Source: Bolinopsis microptera (taxonomy: Eukaryota > Ctenophora > Tentaculata > Lobata > Bolinopsidae). From it: 64,000 bases of DNA. Position numbers and translations under genes: made by a program. Numbering within the stretch: position 1 is the stretch's first letter; the number at the start of each line of letters is the position of its first letter. Shown piece after piece: positions 30,841 to 39,750 of this stretch. The notes beneath the pieces are model-generated. The model ran no database searches and was not told the DNA's origin. It saw nothing but the letters and a program-made list of their open reading frames with translations. The stretch is from NCBI RefSeq assembly GCF_026151205.1, contig NC_087081.1:310001-374000 (forward strand), read 5' to 3'.

Positions 30841-31350
30841 GGTTGGTAACCATCCACGTGACCCTGACTAGCAGCAGCAGGAACAACAGGACCAGTTTCT
30901 CTTCCAGCAGTCGCATCCCTGTAGGATCTATCGTCTACCCTTGTGGACCTCCTCTTCCTTTTGTCGATACCACCGTTAATCCTGAGAAGAACAGTGTTAC
31001 GAATAAATTGACCTAACTTTGCTAGTCCCCTCCAGTTGAGGTGAAGGAAGTCCGGTTTTTGGTATTTGTTGAGGTCGCGAGAGAGAGAGCGGTCAAGGAG
31101 ACCATCCCTATCACAGAACTCATCAAATCCATCCACATAACTGACACCAAAATTGGACGGGAGCAGCCTACATCGAATCAAACTGTTAAAGTATATAAGC
31201 TTTCTATTTAAATCAGCACGTTTAGAAGGAATTGTTGGACAAACATATACATGCACACCCGGATTAATAGATTGAATCTGGGCAATTTTTGAAACTAGAT
31301 GGTTGTAGATTATATCAATATCGTTTTGGCTTTGATAAATGGCTTTAAAT
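30837..31350 (-). CDS. LINE ORF1, C-terminal SGNH/GDSL esterase domain (5' truncated)
   Basis: Open from about 31350 through IYNHLVSKIAQIQSINPGVH, VYVCPTIPSKRADLN, the GVSYVDGFDEFCDRDGLL segment and block V DFLHLNWRGLAKLGQFI, whose Asp/His pair belongs to the SGNH catalytic triad; a basic tail follows. CR1-group ORF1 proteins with this esterase are known and are thought to act on membranes or lipids. The N-terminal part with the nucleophile Ser is missing. ATG 31256 is internal, not the true start. ORF1 TGA overlaps the ORF2 ATG. Confidence 0.75.
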
Positions 31351-31359
31351 AAATGATAT

Positions 31360-32262
31360 CTCTAATAGCTCTAGCTTGGGATCGTTTGTCACCTTTGCGG
31401 ATGACACCAACATATTTGTTGTTGGTAAAACTGCACAAGAAGCATATGAACGCAGCAACGCCCTACTTTCAAACCTTCAAACATACATGCGGGCTAACAA
31501 GCTTCACATAAACATGTCAAAATGCTGCTACATTCACTTTAGACCTAAGTCACGTACTGAAGCAAACGTTGAAGAAGAATTCATAATGAATATAGACAAC
31601 TACCCCATCAAAAGAGTAACGTCAGCTAGATTTTTAGGAGTCGTCATTGACGAAAATCTAACATGGGAAGAACATATAATAGCCCTAAAACGAAAGCTTA
31701 ACCATGCCACCTCAACTCTGTGTCGTCTACGCTGCTCCCTCCCAGAATTTCTCCACAGACAGTTATACTACACTCTTTTTGAATCCCATCTGTCGTACTG
31801 CATATCAGCATGGGGTGGGGCAGCTAAAAATCGTATAAGCTCAATATTCACTGCACAGAAGTACTGTCTGAGGGTCTTGTTTGGTGATAGAGCAGCCTAC
31901 CTGGATAAATTCAAAACGTGTGTTCGAACCAGACCATTTACTGACCAGAAACTTGATAGTAAATTTTATAAAAAGGAGCACACTAAACCTTTGTTTAAAA
32001 ACAACGAGAGTACAGACTCACTGTACAAAATCTTTATACTTACCATAGCTACATAGAATTATTCAAGATCATGAAGTTTTCTACTCCTATGTCTATGTAC
32101 GAAGAGTATTCTCGTTCTTCCAGGAAACCAATGCTTATTATCAATAAACCGGATCGCCCAGACAACCATAACACGAGGTCAACGAAAATATGGAATATAA
32201 TAACCCCTAACCTTAAAATCTTTGATTGTTCTGTTAGTATTTCTTGCCTGAAATCCATTTAA
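31360..32262 (+). pseudogene. 5'-truncated LINE RT fragment, relative of the neighbouring CR1-like element
   Basis: Begins inside the RT domain at the active site (SFVTFADDTNIFVV) and runs through SARFLGVVIDENLTWEEH, LYYTLFESHLSYCISAWGGA and LRVLFGDRAAYLDKFKTCVR, clearly the family of the minus-strand LINE next to it but a distinct subfamily. A one-base frameshift near 32022 moves the end (NLYTYHSYIELFKIMKF...) into another frame, open to 32262. It lies head-to-head with the minus-strand element, which is truncated at the same junction. Confidence 0.85.
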
Positions 32263-33105
32263 CTGAAATCTTCACTACTTTCCAACCAGCATTGTCATGC
32301 CGTGTACGACTGGACAAATAAAGACTTTGATATTTGTAACCTTAAATTTTCGTAGGCTCCTGCAGGGATTCCACCTGACCTCCAAAATTTCATGACCAAA
32401 TAGACTTACTCTGCCAGCGTATTCCTCTGTCAAGTTAAATGTGATGTGTGAGTGAGTAAGTGTAGTGTAAAGAGATCCTATTTTTGTAACCAATTTGAAT
32501 TCTAATAAAGACCCTAAGCATTATGATCAAATTTTTAGTACAATAGTTATATCAGGGTTGACATCTATGATTAATATTATAACCTAATATTCATTTCTTT
32601 TTCTCCCTTAAATTTAAACACCTTTTAGACTTTTAGCCATGATTTAGTATTGAACACCCAAAATACTTACCTTCCTTAATAATCGTAAAGACCATTTGTT
32701 ACAAAATAGCTGCTAGAATAATGCATGCCAAATATTCCCTCTTACACCCACAAATTATAATGCCTTCCTATCAACGCCTCTAATTTGGTCACTAATCAAC
32801 CAGACTAGCGTTCTGGTGTGTACAAAAGCTACCAGCCAGTACATTCCTTGCCCCGCTAGTTGATTGTCAAAAAATCATACAGCTCAGAACAAACGGCCAT
32901 TTACCACTAAGAGCATTATATGTTTTCATTTGTTTAAATTTTATGCTGTAAAATGTGCTAAAACTTTGATTATTTGTTTAATTGATCAATTTTAAAATTT
33001 TAAGATGACAACTCGTTTGGTAGGTAGGAATTTGGATCATAAATTGCAAATGCCAAATGACTCAAATAGCTTTACCAAAAGGTAGTTAAAAACCCGCTCC
33101 CAGCA
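32263..33105. other. Non-coding; probable LINE 3' UTR then unknown sequence
   Basis: The first few hundred bases are probably 3' UTR of the plus-strand LINE fragment. AT-rich sequence follows up to the Penelope-like frame. Nothing else is supported. Confidence 0.4.
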
Positions 33106-34737
33106 ATGATAAGTGATATCGAACTTTTATGTGAACACCTGATAGAGAAATACCCTAAACTAGAAGGAGTTGAACCTTATTGCCCAAGATTACCTGAGTT
33201 TTATGGTACATACAAGACACACAAGAAAATCAATCCACCCCCACTACGACCAGTAACATCACAAGTTGACTCACCAGGAGAGAGACTTGGACATGCTACC
33301 AACCACATCTTGAAACAAGCCCTTCAGTATGTACCTGTTCACCTCAAAGACTCCACTGAGGCCCGACAGCGACTGCAACAATGCTCAATAAACTCCAATC
33401 ACATGCTCATAACAGCCGATGTGAAGAGCCTATACACCAACATCCCACTGGAACATGGAGTCAAAGTGGTCTCAGACTTTATCAAACATCACAGGGATAA
33501 AATCGATATGCTTGGGATAGAACACTTTGACTTTGTCACTATGCTGAAAACCGTGACTCAGTCTGCATATTTTAGATTTGATGAACAATACTATAGACAA
33601 ACGGAAGGACTAGGGCTGGGAGTAAAACCAGCCCCAACATTTGCCATCATATACGTATACTTGACAGTAGAGAAACCATTACTGGAACAAGATTTCACAT
33701 ACAGTGAAGCTGAACCAGGAGATAGACCATCAAATCTCATGCCTGTGTATTGCTGGAACAGGTATGTTGATGACTGTATCACTATAGAGGAAGGAACAGA
33801 AAATGACGTCAGTCAACTCTTTAAGTATGTTAACACGCTTAACCCGAAAATTCAGTTCACATATGAAGCTAACCCTAAACAAATAGACTTCTTAGATCTC
33901 ACTATCCACTTGCAAGAGAACTCAGATAAACCACAATTCGAACTCTTCATAAAACCGACAAGTTTGGGCATATTCCTCAACTACAACTCTGGACATCCGA
34001 GAAGTACTATTATGAATAGTGCTAGGAACGAGTTGTTAAGAGCAGTGAGAAACGGGTCTACAGACGAATTCAAACAACGTGGTGTAAATAAAATCAAAGA
34101 CATGTTACTCTCCAATTACTCTGTTATAGAGAGGTTGACGAGGGAAATAAACAAAGATAAACCACCTAACCAGACACGACTGAGAATCACACAGTACCTA
34201 AGCCTCCCATATGTTAATGAATACCACAAACGGAAAGTATATCAGATTCTACGTCAAAATGATCTATTGGACAAAACCAAAGTATCATTTTATCCGGACA
34301 AGAAACTGGGAGAGATTCTTACTAGGTCAGCACTACACCCTACACCATGTAACAAACAGAGTGCTTCAAAGTGCTATGATTGTGATGATCTATGTATGCA
34401 GAAGAACATAGCGTACAAACTGACATGCAATATCTGCAATGCAAAGTACTGTGGTGAAACAGGCAGGTTCAAACGCAACAGATGCTGGGAACACCTAAAA
34501 TCTGTAAGGAATAAAAATAACAAGACGGCCATGGGGAAACATTATCTCATGTCACACCCTGAAATAAAAGAAATTCCTATCGAACCATTTAAATTTGAAG
34601 TCCTCAAAGTATGTAAGGATTATGCAGACCGAATGATCTGGCAATCACTGTATATCAAGCAGTTACTTCCTAAAATAAACACTCAGCTCTCACCTGAAGC
34701 AGACTCGTGGCAAAAGACCACATGGGCTATTATGTAA
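33106..34737 (+). CDS. Penelope-like element polyprotein: RT + GIY-YIG endonuclease
   Basis: 543 residues. The RT shows Penelope signatures: LPEFYGTYKTHK...PPLRPVTS, TADVKSLYTNIPLEHGV, FRFDEQYYRQTEGLGLGVKP, the active site NRYVDDCITI, IDFLDLTIHL and PTSLGIFLNYNSGHPRS. The C-terminus (about 430-510) carries a Cys-rich CCHH-type motif and a GIY-YIG nuclease core (AYKLTCNICNAKYCGETGRF, then RCWEHLKS), the endonuclease typical of Penelope elements. The usual N-terminal region before the RT is missing, so the element is 5' truncated or the upstream part has decayed. The frame is otherwise intact. Confidence 0.92.
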   Translation: MISDIELLCEHLIEKYPKLEGVEPYCPRLPEFYGTYKTHKKINPPPLRPVTSQVDSPGERLGHATNHILKQALQYVPVHLKDSTEARQRLQQCSINSNHMLITADVKSLYTNIPLEHGVKVVSDFIKHHRDKIDMLGIEHFDFVTMLKTVTQSAYFRFDEQYYRQTEGLGLGVKPAPTFAIIYVYLTVEKPLLEQDFTYSEAEPGDRPSNLMPVYCWNRYVDDCITIEEGTENDVSQLFKYVNTLNPKIQFTYEANPKQIDFLDLTIHLQENSDKPQFELFIKPTSLGIFLNYNSGHPRSTIMNSARNELLRAVRNGSTDEFKQRGVNKIKDMLLSNYSVIERLTREINKDKPPNQTRLRITQYLSLPYVNEYHKRKVYQILRQNDLLDKTKVSFYPDKKLGEILTRSALHPTPCNKQSASKCYDCDDLCMQKNIAYKLTCNICNAKYCGETGRFKRNRCWEHLKSVRNKNNKTAMGKHYLMSHPEIKEIPIEPFKFEVLKVCKDYADRMIWQSLYIKQLLPKINTQLSPEADSWQKTTWAIM

Positions 34738-35004
34738 ATGTCATCAACAGATATGTAGTGGCACCCTTTCAGTTTCCCCGAAAATGTTAGGGAGTAGGAA
34801 GCTATTTCTGTTGCTGTTTTGTGAACGTTGGTCTAGCTCTCAAATATTGGACAGTTCTAGATTCTTTGGCCTAACATCTATCTTTTGCTTTGAAAAATTT
34901 TCTACCGCTTAGAATCTTCCCATTTTATTTTTAATGTTTTTCAGAGTTTTATGTATTAATTTGGATATTTACCAGGTCACTATGTAACAAAGTTTTTGTT
35001 CCGC

Positions 35005-35042
35005 CTTGAAGAAGCCATGGTGGCGAAACGTCGGCAATAACG
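35005..35042 (+). ncRNA. Hammerhead-ribozyme-like motif downstream of the Penelope-like frame
   Basis: CTTGAAGAAGCCATGGTGGC followed by GAAACGTCGGC has the CUGANGA-stem-GAAAC layout of the hammerhead ribozymes found in Penelope terminal repeats, with a short GCC/GGC stem II. The first core position appears altered (TTGAAGA rather than CTGANGA), so activity is doubtful. Confidence 0.4.
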
Positions 35043-35125
35043 TGTGTTATTTGTATTCAATTCAGAGGAGATTAGCCATTTTCAATCTAAACTCATAAGC
35101 TTTTTAAAGTGCTGAAAAAGGTGCA

Positions 35126-36153
35126 GTAAATGGAAACTAATTCCGAACTGTGATAAAAACAAAACAGAGTGCATAATGATTGCACCAACATCCTCACCTG
35201 CACCTGATGTCACAAACTTCAGATTGTTAATTATTGGCAACAGACCCATAACCTATACATATCAATCAACTGTTCTCGGATTAACAATCGACAACAAGCT
35301 TGCATTCAAGGGTCACGCAAATTTCAAACTCAAGCAATGCTGGTTTGCCTGGCACAGGATCACCCAAAACTCCACCTGCCACAGAGGTCTGAATGCAAGC
35401 TCACTCAGAATGCTCTTCAGAACAGTGGTACTCACAAAACTTCTATATGCTGCTCCTATATGGCTAAAAGATAACCTCGATACTTTCAAAGACTTTTATG
35501 CCAGGGTCCTCTTGAAGATAAGCGGGGCCACTCACCATCCTCCCAAAGATTTGACCTCTGTTGCGCTTGGGATTCCACCCCTTGAAATATCCTACAAGAT
35601 GGTCACTATAAAATTTATAATAAAAGCACTTATAAGTGACCCATTTATGCAAGGGCTCATCTTGCAGCTAGAGGTTATATCAAAGCTTGACTACTGTAAT
35701 GCACTGTATGTTTGCCTACCGATGAAGTCACTAAAAAAGCTCAAATCTGTACTGAATGCTGGAATACGATTCATTTATAACATCGATGACCGTGATGTAG
35801 ATCTTCTTGAATACTACAAAAAAGCACACATTCTCCCCATTGAAGAACGAATAAGTTTCAAGATTTGTCTTCTGGCGTATAAGGTTATGTACAGCCAAGC
35901 ACCACCATATCTGTCTGATCTTCTTCAGATTGACTCCCAGGCAGCATATTCTAAAACACGGCAACTGTCTGGTGATGACTTAAGGTTTAAGGTTAGTAGA
36001 CCCAGTAAAATCAGGCTAGGTGATAGGAGGTTTAGCAACGCAGCCCCAAAACTCTGGAACTTGCTACTGTATACGGTAAGAAAAACTAAAAACATTGATA
36101 CTTTTAAACGGGCTTTAAAAACCCGTTTTTTCAATCATTTAGAACATACCTAG
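35126..36153 (+). pseudogene. Chimeric frame made of two different truncated LINE RT ends
   Basis: The first part (to about 35660; WKLIPNCDKNKTECIMIAPT, STVLGLTIDNKLAFKGH, LLYAAPIWLKDNL) is the RT C-terminal region of one LINE. The second (about 35665 on; EVISKLDYCNALYVCLPMKS, LNAGIRFIYNIDDRD, LPIEERISFKICLLAYKVMY, APPYLSDLL, NAAPKLWNLLLYTV) is the C-terminus of a CR1/Jockey-type LINE. The join is in frame, giving a 325-residue open frame by chance. Neither contains the catalytic RT core. Confidence 0.8.
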
Positions 36154-37380
36154 TCGTATTTATATTTGTGTTCTTTTTTAGAAAGTTCCTAGAACCTGGC
36201 CTAAGTTTGTAGGTTTGTAGATTATTCCATGGGATATTTTAACTGCCATGAGTTTTGTGTATAGTTACACTTACACGGAGTCCGGAGAGACTAGACTGCC
36301 ATTTGCCATGCCCTGGCTTTTTTAAATTTTTATAACCTGTATCCTTGGCCGGTACCACATGATTGCAGCGTTGGTAGCACATGCTTCGGCAATCTACCTG
36401 TACCTCAGTGAACCGGTGGGTGAACGGCAGCTTGCTTGCAAGCTGTTGGGTACAGGGTGATGTAGTGTGCGAGTTCCCTTAATTGGGTGCGACAATACTT
36501 AGGGAAATCGGACTGGGGATCCGTCGGCCTGGTCTACTACCTTGAGCAACTCATTAAATGATTGTGTGGTATTGACGGGGATGCAGGCCACAGTTTGTGT
36601 TTGTTGTTTTGATCTACAAATAAAGAAGAGTGTATAATGAAGTTCAATTAATTAAATTCTTTTGAATAAATCAAAGTAACCAATATGTGTCGAGATTATT
36701 ATTTTACTCTTATAGTATATTCCATCTGATGTCTGATTGTACCACCATGTCTGTCGTATAATATAGTTTTTAGACGTTAGTGTTACTTATAAGCAGTTTA
36801 AAGGAAAATGAGAATTTTTTGTTGGAGAATTCTAAATTATTATAGTTTTATCTTTGTTTGGACAGCCGCTCTGACATTAGTAGCTAGTACCATTCTTGGT
36901 TACTAGTTGCTAATATGAGCGGGATATAAATACTTTGTTATTATTATTATTATTAATTGCGCTGATAAAAATGTATGATTGAGACGAATCTTCGAGTAGT
37001 TCATTTTTTTTTTTTTTTTGTTCAGGGAGCAGGCTTGCCACATAGGTCCAGGAGTACCGAACGTTTAGGCAGGGTGCTAGGTTATGGAACACACTCAACT
37101 AGGTAGTAGGTAGCCTGAGAGTCCGAAAATCTCCAAAAGGAGATGTCATCAGAGTGTGATCCACTGCCTGACTAACCTGTGGGTAGAGTTCATTAGACTC
37201 TATAATGATGACAGGTAGTATCTTCTGTATGTTGCTGAGATCCAGTGTCCATGGTACCTATTTTTGAATTAGTTGGAAGAAGGATAATCGATAATATTGC
37301 AACCACTTTCTGCAAATTAAACTGATAAATGAAATAAAAATTTAAAAACCAATAATAAATATAAGGATAAATACCTTGAC
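36154..37380. other. LINE 3' UTR with (TTA)n tail, then unassigned DNA
   Basis: The sequence after the chimeric frame reads as a LINE 3' UTR and ends in GGGATATAAATACTTTG plus a (TTA)n tract at 36938-36957, a common LINE tail form. 36958-37380 holds a T run (37004-37019) and nothing recognisable. Confidence 0.5.
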
Positions 37381-38570
37381 TGAATAGTGAATGTCTCTGA
37401 AGAAGGAGAGACGATAAAGCATGATACAACACGGTATGTTGAAATAAAGCCTGTCTCTGAAGAAGGAGAGACGATAAAGCATGATATGACACGGTATGTT
37501 GAAAGAAAGCCTGTGTCTGATGAAGGAGACACGATAAAGCATGATACGACACGGTATATAGAAAGAAAGCCTGTCTCTGAAGAGGGAGAGACGATAAAGC
37601 ATGATACGACACGGTATGTTTCGAAAGAAAGCCTGTCTCTGAAGAAGGAGAAACGATAAAGCATGATACGACACGGTATGTTGAAATAAAGCCTGTCTCT
37701 GAGGAAGGAGAGACGATAAAGCATGAAACGACACGGTAAGTTGAAATAAAGCCTGTCTCTGAAGAAGGAGAGACGATAAAGCATTCAATACGACACGGTA
37801 TGCTGAAATAAAGCCTGTCTCTGAAGAAGGAGAGACGATAAAGCATGATACGACACGGTATGTTGAAAGAAAGCCTGTGTCTGACGAAGGAGACACGATA
37901 AAGCATGATACGACACGGTATGTTGAAAGAAAGCCTGTCTCTGAAGAAGGAGAGACGATAAAGCATGATATGACACGGTATGTTGAAAGAAAGCCTGTGT
38001 CTGATGAAGGAGACACGATAAAGCATGATACGACACGGTATATAGAAAGAAAGCCTGTCTCTGAAGAGGGAGAGACGATAAAGCATGATACGACACGGTA
38101 TGTTTCGAAAGAAAGCCTGTCTCTGAAGAAGGAGAAACGATAAAGCATGATATGACACGGTATGTTGAAATAAAGCCTGTCTCTGAGGAAGGAGAGACGA
38201 TAAAGCATGAAACGACACGGTAAGTTGAAATAAAGCCTGTCTCTGAAGAAGGAGAGACGATAAAGCATGATACGACACGGTATGCTGAAATAAAGCCTGT
38301 CTCTGAAGAAGGAGAGACGATAAAGCATGATACGACACGGTATGTTGAAAGAAAGCCTGTGTCTGACGAAGGAGACACGATAAAGCATGATACGACACGG
38401 TATGTTGAAAGAAAGCCTGTCTCTGAAGAAGGAGAGACGATAAAGCATGATGCGACACGATATGTTGAAAGAAAGCCTGTCTCTGAAGAAGGAGAGACGA
38501 TAAAGCATGATACGACACGGTATGTTGAAAGAAAGCCTGTGTCTTAATATGAAGGAGACACGATAAAAAC
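37381..38570 (+). repeat. 60-bp minisatellite, 20 units, with higher-order repeat of eight units
   Basis: Unit: GTCTCTGAAGAAGGAGAGAC then GATAAAGCATGATACGACAC then GGTATGTTGAAAGAAAGCCT. Variant units (GTGTCTGAYGAAGGAGACAC; TATAG junction; TTTCGAAAG; GAGGAAGG) recur in the same order with a period of about 483 bp (for example 37620 and 38103), showing block amplification. Because 60 is a multiple of 3, a 20-residue repeat is open on both strands for hundreds of codons, but TAA in many GAAATAAAG units breaks the plus frame. No gene is supported. Confidence 0.95.
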
Positions 38571-39600
38571 GACAAACGATACGTTATGCTGGAAATATGG
38601 ATATCTCTGTAGATTAAACAAATGGCAAGAAAAATACTATAAAAGACCCATCGCAGGATCTGGTGCTGGCCAGCCCGTGAACGCACAAAATATCTGCACT
38701 GTGCAGAAAAACTAGAAATAACCGAGGAACTAAGGCGATGTAGCGCCGAAACAAGTGAAGCATTCCCAGATGGGGAGAAGGAACCATCAACTCAGTGTGC
38801 GAGACCAAGTGATAAACAAATACTTATAACAGTAACACAAATAAATGTGCAGTTCAAAAAACTGTGATGCTAACTGTAAGCGTAAAAAGTATGGGGAGAA
38901 GTAATGAAAATGGGAGTGATAAAGTCACATCCAAAGAGTTAGTGAAGAAGGTGTTCACAAACCTTAACCAGAAGTGTCTAATGAAGTAAGTCAGACAAGC
39001 AAACGCTTCCTTAAATGATGATTTAAGTCGTCTCTATCCCAGAAATTATGAATGATGACCCAGTGTAAAAGTGCAGAAATCGGCCGAAAATAACAAAGAC
39101 TAAAAACAGTTAAAAAGTGACAGGATTCAAACACAAGGAAAATTAATAACATAAAGCGTAATAAGGAATATCTCCAAACGGAGTTTTCTTAGAGGGTGAG
39201 AGGTTCTTTAATAAGACCTAATGATTAAATGAGACCCACTAAAGGTACTAAATTAACCGGACTGCTAGCGAGGAATCGAGAGTAGGAATAAAATAAAAGC
39301 GGAATAAATTCTAAGATAACGAAAAACTGGTACAGACAGCTAAAGTCCTAACACGGAGTCTGGGAAAAACCTGTGAACCAAATAAGCAGAATGAGTAGTT
39401 CATTACTATATATAGTAAAAAAGCTTATTTTAAATTTCGTTAGCATATCCAATATTCATGAGTTTATTATCGGATGTTTAAGTTCGACTATGTTTATTAT
39501 GATATTATTATTCATTGTAATATGGCAATAAAATTTAAATTTTGTTTTACTTAAAATTTTGTTTTACTTATCACCCTGTGTTGTTCCTTCCTCAGATTTA
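38571..39600. other. Unassigned sequence upstream of the gene array
   Basis: Purine-rich, unique-looking DNA with no supported gene. Similarity to the array spacer begins at about 39606 (GATTTAAATTTAAGT), which marks the 5' edge of the tandem array. Confidence 0.4.
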
Positions 39601-39750
39601 TTAACGATTTAAATTTAAGTCAAAATTTAAATATAAGTTATATGTATATCTCATATCTGTTTTGTAAATTATGAACTCTAAGTTGAGTTATAAAATCTAA
39701 ACTAACTGTTCCTTCCAACTAAATCTATTTTGTAATATTTAGAACATATA

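Larger units (their letters stand above)
26414..31350 (-). mobile_element. CR1-like non-LTR retrotransposon with esterase ORF1 and PHD-EN-RT ORF2, split by an insertion
   Basis: On the minus strand, in order: the C-terminal part of ORF1 (SGNH esterase type), ORF2 with PHD-like zinc finger and AP-type endonuclease, then RT. Esterase and PHD modules together are a known trait of CR1-group LINEs. The only evident breaks are 5' truncation at about 31350, where it abuts a plus-strand LINE fragment, and a 1.08-kb insertion at 28149-29226 between endonuclease and RT. Otherwise the frames are open, implying a fairly recent insertion. Confidence 0.85.

Noticed and set aside
37381-38570. Hammerhead ribozyme in the 60-bp unit (CTGANGA present)
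   Set aside because: CTGANGA lies partly inside the covarying stem and loop and no correctly placed GAAA with stem II was found.
37193-38686. A 497-residue minus-strand protein with FSTYRVVSCFIVSPSSETG repeats
   Set aside because: The 60-bp unit is a multiple of three, so frames stay open on both strands by construction; codon pattern and variation follow DNA units, not protein.
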